From positions 1-43,401 of the forward strand of contig CAMCWM010000020.1 of the NCBI GenBank assembly GCA_945882215.1: a DNA stretch of 43,401 nucleotides, given 5' to 3'. Shown here piece after piece: positions 32,498 through 43,401 of this stretch. Under the pieces are notes generated by a model. That model did not search any database and was not told where the DNA came from. It worked only from the letters and a program-made list of their open reading frames with translations. Position 1 is the stretch's first letter. Every line of letters starts with the position of its first letter. A program made the position numbers and the translations under genes. This DNA comes from Akkermansia muciniphila. Lineage in GTDB: Bacteria > Verrucomicrobiota > Verrucomicrobiia > Verrucomicrobiales > Verrucomicrobiaceae.

Positions 32498-33364
32498 TCA
32501 AACAAACTCCTTGAACTGTGTTTCTGGAACACCATGCCGTTTCAGCACTTCGACAACATCAGTCAGGTTATGCTTTTTTGCATAGCCCATCGGATACGGA
32601 CTGCCTTCCACATAGCAGTGCTCGCCATCCGCGCCGCGGGTAAGTAGATAGTCCACGATAGACGAAGCATCACGTTCGTTGCGAACAGCCTTGGACACAA
32701 TGTCCTTGGGCCAATCCGTGGTTCGCTCCGCAACAAAACAAAAGTCATCCAACGATCCGTAGCTGGCGACAACGCTGATCATGGGTGTTCCGATCTCGTC
32801 GTCGAAAACGAAGGCGACCTCCTCGGCGAAAGCCCTGAAAGCATCTGAGGATGTGCGCAGCAGGTGGATCAACCAGTCTCCACGGGAAAAATGCATTTGA
32901 GATCGCAATTCGTCGAACGAGTTCGCAATCTTGTAGATTCCAACACCCCATGAGGCTGGAAGCCATCGGATCAAAGACAGCAGTCTCGTGCGTAAGGCAT
33001 CTGGATCGCAGCATTCGTGGTCAATCCAGTAAACGGTTCCATAATCTGCTCGTCGACAAGAGATGGCATAATGATCGCCGAATATGCTGCTGCCAAATTC
33101 AACCAGGCCCGGAACGTTTATGCATTCGCAGTCTTGGATTGGAAAGAAATCACGGATGACAACTCCCAAACCATTCCGAGACGTGTGGCTGTCTGGCGTT
33201 GGTTTCCCGCCATCGTGTTCGAGATAAAATCTGCGGAAATCGTTGGGAAGGATGACCTTGAGGCGGGCCTCACATGCTGAAATCGCTTCGGCCTCACAGC
33301 CTCCGTTGCCTGAGACTTGAAGCGGTGCTCTGAACCTTTTGTTGGCTTCGAATGCAGACGTCAT
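32498..33364 (-). CDS. SMI1/KNR4 (SUKH)-like protein with ankyrin-type C-terminus
   Basis: A 288-residue protein. The N-terminal ~150 residues match SMI1/KNR4 (SUKH) folds: 'EARLKVILPNDFRRFYLEHDGG' then 'IRDFFPI', 'VPGLVEFGSSIFGDHYAIS' and 'VYWIDHE'. The C-terminus ('SSIVDYLLTRGADGEH...YAKKHNLTDVVEVLKRHG') looks like one ankyrin repeat. SUKH proteins often serve as immunity proteins to polymorphic toxins, but no toxin is visible next to it. Its base composition is visibly less GC-rich than that of its neighbours, a sign of transfer. I place the start at the ATG at 33362-33364; an ATG at 33422-33424 would put its start codon inside the gltD terminator. Confidence 0.75.
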   Translation of the reverse strand: MTSAFEANKRFRAPLQVSGNGGCEAEAISACEARLKVILPNDFRRFYLEHDGGKPTPDSHTSRNGLGVVIRDFFPIQDCECINVPGLVEFGSSIFGDHYAISCRRADYGTVYWIDHECCDPDALRTRLLSLIRWLPASWGVGIYKIANSFDELRSQMHFSRGDWLIHLLRTSSDAFRAFAEEVAFVFDDEIGTPMISVVASYGSLDDFCFVAERTTDWPKDIVSKAVRNERDASSIVDYLLTRGADGEHCYVEGSPYPMGYAKKHNLTDVVEVLKRHGVPETQFKEFV

Positions 33365-33402
33365 GGGGATGGAAAGGCGGCTGATTAAACAACTCTGATT
33401 GC

Positions 33403-33439
33403 CAAAAGAAAAGGGCGTCTTCATGTCTGAAGGCGCCCT
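33403..33439 (-). terminator. Rho-independent terminator of gltBD
   Basis: On the minus strand a hairpin forms from AGGGCG...CGCCCT (33412-33417 with 33434-33439) and CTTCA/TGAAG (33419-33423 with 33428-33432). It has one mismatch and the loop TGTC, and is followed downstream by the U-rich run TTTCTTTT (complement of 33404-33411). It lies 22 bp after the gltD stop and just upstream of the SUKH gene start. Confidence 0.8.
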
Positions 33440-33460
33440 CCAATTCTTTTGGACCGTCGA

Positions 33461-34945
33461 TCACGGCAAGCTCGTCGCGCCCATCAGGTAGCGGTCGCAT
33501 TCGCGAGCGGCACCGCGGCCTTCGTTGAAGGCCCAGACGACGAGGGACTGGCCACGGCGGCAGTCACCGGCGGCGAAGATACCGGGAAGGCTGGTGGTGT
33601 ATTTCTCGTGCTCGGCCTTGATGTTGCTGCGGGCGTCGCGCTCGACGTTGAGGGCGTCGAGGAGAGGCTGCTCGGGGCCGAGGAAGCCCATGGCGAGCAG
33701 GACGAGCTGTGCGGGGAGGATTTTTTCGGTGCCGGGGACTTTCTGCGGGCCGAAGTTGCCCTTATCGTCTTTCTTCCACTCGACATTGACGACGTGGACG
33801 GCCTTCACGTTGCCGTTTTCATCGCCTTCGAACTTGGTGGCGGTGGTGAGATAGACGCGGGGATCGTCGCCGAACTTGGCGGCTGCTTCCTGCTGGCCGT
33901 AGTCCATGTTGTAAACCTTCGGCCATTCGGGCCAGGGATTGTTCGCGGCACGGGCGAGCGGTGGTTTGGCCATGATTTCGAGCTGCACGAGCGAGTTGCA
34001 GACGTGGCGCAGGCTGGTGCCGACGCAGTCGGTGCCGGTGTCGCCACCGCCGATGATGACGACGTCCTTGCCCGCAGCGGTGATGAAGTTGCCGTTCTGA
34101 TGGCTGTCGAGCACCGCTCTCGTGTTCGCGGTGAGGAAGTCCATGGCAAAGTGGATGCCCTTCAATTCGCGGCCGGGGATCGGAAGATCGCGCGGCTTGG
34201 TGGCTCCGGTGGCGACGATGATGGCGTCGAAATCCTTGCGGAGTTGCTCGGCGGTGATGTCGGAGCCGACGTTGACGTTGCACTTGAAGGTGACGCCTTC
34301 GTCTTCGAGCAGCTTGATGCGGCGCAGGACGACTTCCTTCTTGTCGAGCTTCATGTTGGGGATGCCATACATGAGGAGGCCGCCGGGACGGTCGGCACGC
34401 TCGAACACAGTGACGGTGTGGCCGGCTTTGTTGAGCTGCGCGGCGGCGCTTAGGCCAGCGGGGCCGGAGCCGATGACGGCGACTTTCTTGCCGGTGCGCT
34501 TTTCAGGCGGCTCGGGCTTTACCCAGCCTTCGTCCCAGCCTTTATCGATGATCGAGACTTCGATGTTTTTGATCGTGACCGGTGGTTCGTTGATGCCGAG
34601 CACGCAGGCGCCTTCGCACGGGGCGGGGCAGACGCGGCCGGTGAACTCGGGGAAGTTGTTGGTCTTGTGCAGGCGGTCGAGCGCCTCACGCCAGAGGCCG
34701 CGATAGACGAGGTCGTTCCACTCGGGGATGAGGTTGTTGACCGGGCAGCCGCTGGCCATGCCGCTGATGAGCGTGCCGCTGTGGCAAAACGGGATGCCGC
34801 AGTCCATGCAGCGGGAGCCCTGTTTTTTGAGGCCCTCCACGGGCATGTGCAGGTGAAACTCCTTCCAGTCCTTGACGCGCTCTAGCGGATCGCGGTCGGC
34901 GGGGAGTTCGCGGGTGAATTCGATGAAGCCGGTTGGTTTTCCCAT
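33461..34945 (-). CDS. gltD: Glutamate synthase small subunit
   Basis: A 494-residue beta subunit of NADPH-dependent glutamate synthase. The N-terminal iron-sulfur cysteines are Cys46, Cys49, Cys54 and Cys67 ('CMDCGIPFC...GCPVNN'), followed by Cys106, Cys110 and Cys114 ('CPAPCEGAC'). The FAD site '[12 protein letters not shown]' (about 157-168) and the NADPH site '[16 protein letters not shown]' (about 288-303) are both intact. It feeds electrons from NADPH through FAD and iron-sulfur clusters to GltB to make glutamate from 2-oxoglutarate and glutamine. It lies 56 bp downstream of gltB and ends with a strong terminator. Length is normal for GltD. Confidence 0.95.
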   Translation of the reverse strand: MGKPTGFIEFTRELPADRDPLERVKDWKEFHLHMPVEGLKKQGSRCMDCGIPFCHSGTLISGMASGCPVNNLIPEWNDLVYRGLWREALDRLHKTNNFPEFTGRVCPAPCEGACVLGINEPPVTIKNIEVSIIDKGWDEGWVKPEPPEKRTGKKVAVIGSGPAGLSAAAQLNKAGHTVTVFERADRPGGLLMYGIPNMKLDKKEVVLRRIKLLEDEGVTFKCNVNVGSDITAEQLRKDFDAIIVATGATKPRDLPIPGRELKGIHFAMDFLTANTRAVLDSHQNGNFITAAGKDVVIIGGGDTGTDCVGTSLRHVCNSLVQLEIMAKPPLARAANNPWPEWPKVYNMDYGQQEAAAKFGDDPRVYLTTATKFEGDENGNVKAVHVVNVEWKKDDKGNFGPQKVPGTEKILPAQLVLLAMGFLGPEQPLLDALNVERDARSNIKAEHEKYTTSLPGIFAAGDCRRGQSLVVWAFNEGRGAARECDRYLMGATSLP

Positions 34946-35001
34946 GGTCTAGCGGTGTGAAAAAGTGATGTCTAAGAGTTCGTGTCGGGCGGGGCTGGAT
35001 T

Positions 35002-39588
<4,587 letters not shown>

Positions 39589-39756
39589 TTTGGGTCAAAA
39601 GGGGGCCGCATTAAGGCGATTTGAATCGGTAAATCAACCAGCATTCTGCCTGCCAGTTTGACCCTTATTTTGCGCCTGTGGGCCTATTTCGGCGCTTTGT
39701 CCCGCCCGGCTCTCATCCATCTTGCATCGCCCGCCCATAGCCGCTAAAAACACCAC

Positions 39757-40617
39757 ATGGTTCGTCTCACGATTCTCGGCAGCGGCAGTTCGGGGAACTG
39801 CGCCGTCATCTCGACGGAACGCACCACCCTGTTGCTGGATGCCGGGCTCAGCGCCAAGCAAATTTGCCTGCGTCTGGACGCATGCGGTTTCTCCCTCGAC
39901 ATGCTTGATGGCATCCTGCTTACCCATGAGCATCAGGATCACACCGGCGGGATCGAAGTGCTCAGCCGGAAGCGTCAGGTGCCGCTGTTTTGCACCGCTT
40001 TGACCCAGGAAACTCTCGCCAGCAGCCTCGGTTTCCGCAAACCACCCTCCTGGCGGCTCATGACCACGGGATCGGCCTTCGAGTTTCAGGATCTGCGCAT
40101 TGAATCCTTCCCCGTGCCGCATGACGCGGTCGATCCGGTCGGGTTCGTCATCGCCGACGAAGAATCCCGCCTCGGGGTGCTCAGCGATGTCGGTTACGTG
40201 ACCAACTTGATCAAAGACCGTCTCAGAAATTCCGACAGTCTGTTCATCGAGGCCAATTACGACACGCAACTGCTCGAAAACGACACGAAGCGCCCCTGGG
40301 CCACCAAACAGCGTATCAGCTCGCGCCACGGCCATCTTTCCAACGAGCAGGCTGCCGAACTCGTCCGCGACATCGCGCACCCCGGCCTCAGCCATGTCGT
40401 GCTCGGCCATTTGAGCGACGATTGCAATGATCCCGTCGTTGCCGCACGCTACATCCGTCAGGCGCTCGATTCTTCCGGTGCGAACGATGCACGCGTCATT
40501 TGCGCCGAACGTCACAAACCGACACCGACGATCGAAATTGTGCGCCGTCGCAGCAGTGCTGGCGTGAGCTTCTGCGTGGCCTCGGCGGATCCTGCCGGAC
40601 AACTGGCGTTGTTTTAA
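39757..40617 (+). CDS. MBL-fold metallo-hydrolase, YycJ/WalJ-like
   Basis: A 286-residue metallo-beta-lactamase-fold hydrolase. It begins 'MVRLTILGSGSSGNCAVI', characteristic of the YycJ/WalJ group. The two-metal motif is 'LTHEHQDHTGG' (His57, His59, Asp61, His62), with later ligands in 'VPHDAVDPVG' and 'GVLSDVGYV' and a final histidine in 'HVVLGHLSDDCN'. YycJ homologues are linked to cell-wall or DNA metabolism (5'-exonuclease-like activity is reported for the group). It is cytosolic with no signal peptide. The next gene begins three bases after its stop, so both probably share a transcript. Confidence 0.87.
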   Translation: MVRLTILGSGSSGNCAVISTERTTLLLDAGLSAKQICLRLDACGFSLDMLDGILLTHEHQDHTGGIEVLSRKRQVPLFCTALTQETLASSLGFRKPPSWRLMTTGSAFEFQDLRIESFPVPHDAVDPVGFVIADEESRLGVLSDVGYVTNLIKDRLRNSDSLFIEANYDTQLLENDTKRPWATKQRISSRHGHLSNEQAAELVRDIAHPGLSHVVLGHLSDDCNDPVVAARYIRQALDSSGANDARVICAERHKPTPTIEIVRRRSSAGVSFCVASADPAGQLALF

Positions 40618-40620
40618 AAG

Positions 40621-41094
40621 ATGAACACACCCCTCATCGTCCGCAGTCTGCTGGCGCTCCTCTTGATCGTTGCTTTGTGGCTCACATGGTGGGTTTTCGG
40701 GCGTTCACCCGAGGCGCAGGTGCGCGCGGCCCAGGCGAATTTGATCGAAGCGGTCGAAGATCGCGACTGGGACGAGGTGGAGGGGCTGCTCGCGGATAAT
40801 TACACTGACGCCTACGGCCATACCCGTGCCTCCGCGCTTCAGGACGGGCGCAAATATCTCAGTGGCTTCTTCACGCTGACCTTGAAGACGGATCAAACGA
40901 CGATCCGGGCCGCGAAAGGACAGGGCATGGTGAGCATGATGATCCGCCTCGAAGGCAATGGCGCTGGTTACAGCCAGATGGTTCTGGGACACGTCAACCA
41001 GCTCACCGAGCCGTGGATTTTTCACTGGAGCAATCCCGGGCGCTGGCCGTGGGACTGGCAGGTGAACATGATCCACAACGATCAGGTTCGTTAA
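40621..41094 (+). CDS. Membrane-anchored NTF2-like protein of unknown function
   Basis: A 157-residue protein with one N-terminal membrane segment (about residues 7-26, 'VRSLLALLLIVALWLTWWVF') and a periplasmic domain that looks NTF2/SnoaL-like: 'AAQANLIEAVEDRDWDEVEGLLADNYTDAYG', a central basic stretch and a final W-rich strand ('EPWIFHWSNPGRWPWDWQV'). No catalytic motif is seen. It starts three bases after the MBL-hydrolase stop. Its TAA stop overlaps the stop of the convergent Pcm-like gene (TTAA at 41091-41094). Confidence 0.7.
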   Translation: MNTPLIVRSLLALLLIVALWLTWWVFGRSPEAQVRAAQANLIEAVEDRDWDEVEGLLADNYTDAYGHTRASALQDGRKYLSGFFTLTLKTDQTTIRAAKGQGMVSMMIRLEGNGAGYSQMVLGHVNQLTEPWIFHWSNPGRWPWDWQVNMIHNDQVR

Positions 41095-41834
41095 TCGCCG
41101 CCTTTCTGGGCCTTGCCGGTCATGGGCACGAACCGCACCGGCAGCACGGCGGTTTTGCGCAGGCCATCCGCCTGTTTCTTCAGCAGGTAAAGCTCCTGCC
41201 GCCCGCTTTCCTCGCCCACTGGAATGATCATGCGTCCGCCTGTTTTGAGCTGATCGATGAGCGGCTGCGGGATGTTCTCCGGCGCGCAGGTGACGATCAC
41301 AGCGTCGAACGGCGCCTGCTCCGGCCATCCGGCGTAGCCATCGCCAATGCGCACCTTCACCTTGTCGTAACCGAGGCGTTTCAATGTCTCCTGCGCCTGT
41401 TCGCCCAGAGGTTTCACGATTTCGATGGAGAAGACCTGCGCACCCATCGCCGCCAGCACCGCAGCCTGATAACCACTGCCGGTGCCGACCTCCAGAATGC
41501 GTTCTCCGGGCTGCGGATCGATGACCTCGGTCATGAAGGCCACAATGTAGGGCTGTGAGATCGTCTGCCCGTGGCCGATGGGCAGCGGCCCGTCCTCATA
41601 GGCACGTGAGCGCAGATCCTCCGGCACAAATTCGTGCCGCGGCACGCTGCGCATGGCGTCGAGCACGCGCTTGTTTTGAATGTCACGCCCGGCTGTCATG
41701 AGTTGTTCGCGGACCATGCGCTCCCGCTGGGGTTGAAAGTCGCCTGCTTTTGTCAGTGTCTGGGCTTCGCAGCAGCCGGACATTGCCACGGCTGCAATGG
41801 CGACGACACGGGCGGCTGGCAGGGCAGGGAACAT
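41091..41834 (-). CDS. pcm: Exported protein-L-isoaspartate O-methyltransferase-like protein
   Basis: A 247-residue Pcm. The SAM-binding motif I 'ILEVGTGSGYQ' is at about residues 113-123, and the substrate motif 'PIGHGQTISQPYIVAFM' at 85-101, both typical. It repairs isoaspartyl damage by methylating abnormal residues using S-adenosyl-methionine. Unusually, it begins with a signal-peptide-like N-terminus (MFPALPAARVVAIAAVAMSGCC, lipobox-like M-S-G-C with Cys21), suggesting export or lipidation, although SAM is not known in the periplasm. An internal start at residue 40 (Met) could give a cytosolic form. It lies six bases downstream of the aldo/keto reductase gene. Confidence 0.83.
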   Translation of the reverse strand: MFPALPAARVVAIAAVAMSGCCEAQTLTKAGDFQPQRERMVREQLMTAGRDIQNKRVLDAMRSVPRHEFVPEDLRSRAYEDGPLPIGHGQTISQPYIVAFMTEVIDPQPGERILEVGTGSGYQAAVLAAMGAQVFSIEIVKPLGEQAQETLKRLGYDKVKVRIGDGYAGWPEQAPFDAVIVTCAPENIPQPLIDQLKTGGRMIIPVGEESGRQELYLLKKQADGLRKTAVLPVRFVPMTGKAQKGGD

Positions 41835-41840
41835 GGCACC

Positions 41841-42761
41841 TTAGGGTACGCCGTGACCCATGGCCGCCTGCCATAAACCGTACCAATCTTCGCGTTCCAG
41901 TTGGATGCCGGCGGCCTGGGTGACGGCCTGGATGCGTTCGAGCTTGTTGGTGCCGATGATAGGCAACGGCAACGACGGATGTGCCATGATCCAGGCGTAG
42001 GCGAGCTGATCCAGCGTGGCTCCACCGTATTTGGCGGACAGTTCAGCAGCTTTCGCGTGCAACCGGGCTGCGGCGGCATCGTCCTTGTTCATTAGCACAC
42101 CCTTGGCCAGTGGCGACCACGCCATGGGCAGGATGCGGTGGCGCTGGCATTGATCCGCAGTGCCGTCGTAAATCGGGTCCATGTGCAGCAGGCTGAACTC
42201 GATCTGGTTCGTCACCAGCGGCTGGTCCATGCGCGAGTTTAGCAGCTCGAACTGATGCACGTTGTAGTTCGAGACGCCGGCGCTGCGGATTTTGCCGTCT
42301 TTGAGCAGCTTGTTCAGTCCGACGGCCGTTTCATCCGCGCTGGTCAGCCAGTCGGGGCGATGCACGAGCAGCAGGTCGATGTGGTCGATGCCCATGAAGC
42401 GCAGCGACTTCTCGGCGCTCTTGATGATGCGGGCGGCGGTGACGTTGTAGTGCGCGACTTTGCGGTCGGGATGAAACTCACACGGCACATAGATGCCGCA
42501 TTTGGTGACGATCTCGATCTTGCTGCGGAAGGCGGGGTCGAGCTTCAAAGCGCCGCCGATGGCCTCCTCGACCTTGTAGCCGCCGTAGATCTCCGCCGTG
42601 TCCAGCGTGGTGATCCCCATGTCAGCGCAGGCCTTGAAGCGGTTCAGCAGTGCTTGGGGAGTGCAGTTGGCCTTGTCCTCATCATCCAGGATGCGCCAGG
42701 TGCCATAGATGAGACGGGAGAATTCAGGGCCGTTGGGGGCGATGCGGTGGCGTGTGATCAT
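41841..42761 (-). CDS. Aldo/keto reductase
   Basis: A 306-residue NADPH-dependent aldo/keto reductase. The catalytic tetrad is visible: Asp54 and Tyr59 in 'TTLDTAEIYGGYKVEEAIGG', Lys87 in 'EIVTKCGI' and His134 in 'LLVHRPDW'. The C-terminal NADP-binding part has 'SPLAKGVLM' and 'PIIGTNKLERIQ'. Its layout resembles the YdhF-like oxidoreductases; substrate is unknown (small carbonyls or sugars). The ATG at 42759-42761 is preferred over an upstream ATG eight codons earlier. It is separated from rpsT by a terminator and followed after six bases by the Pcm-like gene, forming a two-gene unit. Confidence 0.87.
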   Translation of the reverse strand: MITRHRIAPNGPEFSRLIYGTWRILDDEDKANCTPQALLNRFKACADMGITTLDTAEIYGGYKVEEAIGGALKLDPAFRSKIEIVTKCGIYVPCEFHPDRKVAHYNVTAARIIKSAEKSLRFMGIDHIDLLLVHRPDWLTSADETAVGLNKLLKDGKIRSAGVSNYNVHQFELLNSRMDQPLVTNQIEFSLLHMDPIYDGTADQCQRHRILPMAWSPLAKGVLMNKDDAAAARLHAKAAELSAKYGGATLDQLAYAWIMAHPSLPLPIIGTNKLERIQAVTQAAGIQLEREDWYGLWQAAMGHGVP

Positions 42762-42800
42762 GCGTGGATGATCTTTGCTGCCCACACGTCATCCGACAAA

Positions 42801-42831
42801 CAAAAAACGGCATCTCTCGCGAGATGCCGTT
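42801..42831 (-). terminator. Rho-independent terminator of rpsT
   Basis: On the minus strand, an 11-bp perfect stem (42806-42816 with 42821-42831; GAGATGCCGT pairs with ACGGCATCTC) and a 4-base loop are followed by a run of six U residues (complement of 42802-42807). It lies 22 bp downstream of the rpsT stop codon. Confidence 0.88.
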
Positions 42832-42853
42832 CAGAAACGTTTTGCCGTTAAAA

Positions 42854-43126
42854 TCAGGCAGGCTTGGTCAGCGCACCCACTTTGAGTGCCAGACGGCTCT
42901 TGAAGCGGGAGGAGGTGTTCTTCTTGAGCACCTTGGTCTTGGCGGCCTTGTCGGAGGCGGCGGAGAATTCGCTCAGGCAGGCGGCGGCGGCGGCGGCATC
43001 TTTCTTCTCCACAGCGGCGAGCACCTTCTTGCGCAGGGTGCGGATGCGGTTTTTCACCGTCTGGTTGTGAGCGGTGCGGACCGTGGTTTTGCGGATGTCT
43101 TTTTCTGCGGAACGAATGTTGGCCAT
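42854..43126 (-). CDS. rpsT: 30S ribosomal protein S20
   Basis: A 90-residue, lysine- and alanine-rich, all-helical protein starting MANIRSAEKDIRKTTVRTAH and ending LALKVGALTKPA, a standard S20. It binds 16S rRNA in the body of the 30S subunit. The start is the ATG at 43124-43126 (MANIRSA is the conserved N-terminus); the frame stays open upstream but gives no S20-like sequence. It is a monocistronic gene with its own terminator. No obvious Shine-Dalgarno motif precedes it (the leader ends CCCCGCCCCCTTT). Confidence 0.95.
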   Translation of the reverse strand: MANIRSAEKDIRKTTVRTAHNQTVKNRIRTLRKKVLAAVEKKDAAAAAACLSEFSAASDKAAKTKVLKKNTSSRFKSRLALKVGALTKPA

Positions 43127-43261
43127 AAAGGGGGCGGGGGAAAGGGCGGCGAGAATAGGACGCCACCCCCACCCTGTCAAACTGGAATCCTGCCCATGAG
43201 CAGTCGTCAGGTTTTGCTTGGCTCTGCCGGGCAAATCCGGTAGAACCTCGACCATACCGCC

Positions 43262-43401
43262 ATGATCGAAGTCGAAATCTACGCCCCCGGCCTCCGTGCG
43301 GAGTCCACCGTGATGCAGCTCCGCAACCAGATGGACCACTTTCCCAAGGTCCGCTACAAGGTCGATACCCGGCACGACCTCGTCTATTTCGAGATCGACA
43401 A
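43262..43401 (+). CDS. Start of an unidentified gene (truncated by window edge)
   Basis: An open frame of 46 codons from the ATG at 43262 to the window end, starting MIEVEIYAPGLRAESTVMQL and continuing KVRYKVDTRHDLVYFEID. There is no signal peptide. Composition is protein-like, with two possible beta strands around a helix. The gap to rpsT (135 bp, divergent) could hold promoters for both. I do not recognise the family from the fragment. Confidence 0.6.
   Translation, partial: MIEVEIYAPGLRAESTVMQLRNQMDHFPKVRYKVDTRHDLVYFEID

Overview
This window looks like chromosomal DNA of a high-GC member of the Verrucomicrobiota, probably a Prosthecobacter/Verrucomicrobium-type bacterium. The inference rests on gene families concentrated in the Planctomycetes-Verrucomicrobia-Chlamydiae (PVC) group: DUF1549/DUF1553 and DUF1501 proteins, a large PVC-type beta-propeller dehydrogenase with a c-heme, several BNR 'sialidase' propellers and a CNPSR sulfatase. 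A planctomycete cannot be excluded without a phylogeny. No rRNA, tRNA, CRISPR array or prophage was seen. Strong Shine-Dalgarno sites are rare, so several starts were chosen from signal peptides and gene spacing.

Positions 1-8.6 kb (minus strand): a run of exported proteins with short gaps or ATGA overlaps. It holds two alpha/beta hydrolases, a SUMF1-like/sialidase fusion, an NTF2-like protein, an FG-GAP propeller, a BNR propeller and the start of another propeller protein cut by the window edge. A REP-associated tyrosine transposase (RAYT) flanked by two directly repeated REPIN elements is inserted within this run. A second, unrelated REP-like inverted pair lies at 5.5 kb.

Positions 8.7-11.3 kb (plus strand): a secreted serine hydrolase of the beta-lactamase class, a secreted Fes-type esterase and a small unknown protein. 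A third REP-like inverted pair and a single copy of the RAYT-type REP follow.

Positions 11.5-17.8 kb: a compact minus-strand operon encoding an N-acetylneuraminate-lyase/DapA-family aldolase, two BNR sialidase-like proteins and a ricin-esterase-SMP-30 three-domain protein. A divergent AraC-type regulator is separated from the aldolase by a 90-bp gap that holds a perfect 8-bp dyad. This reads as a regulated carbohydrate-use locus, possibly for sialic-acid-like or esterified sugars; the substrate is an inference.

Positions 17.9-32.5 kb: recN, a CPCC-type zinc-ribbon protein, galE, the PVC dehydrogenase with a TauE/SafE transporter, a polytopic membrane protein, a DUF1549/1553-DUF1501 pair, a diheme cytochrome c, an M20 peptidase and a sulfatase.

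Positions 32.5-43.4 kb: a SUKH/ankyrin-like accessory gene, the gltBD operon (glutamate synthase) with a clear terminator, a YycJ-type metallo-hydrolase, an NTF2-like membrane-anchored protein, an exported Pcm-like methyltransferase, an aldo/keto reductase, rpsT with a textbook terminator, and the start of an unidentified gene. Apart from the SUKH gene, this end is mostly core metabolism and housekeeping, whereas the first 17 kb is accessory and secretion-heavy.
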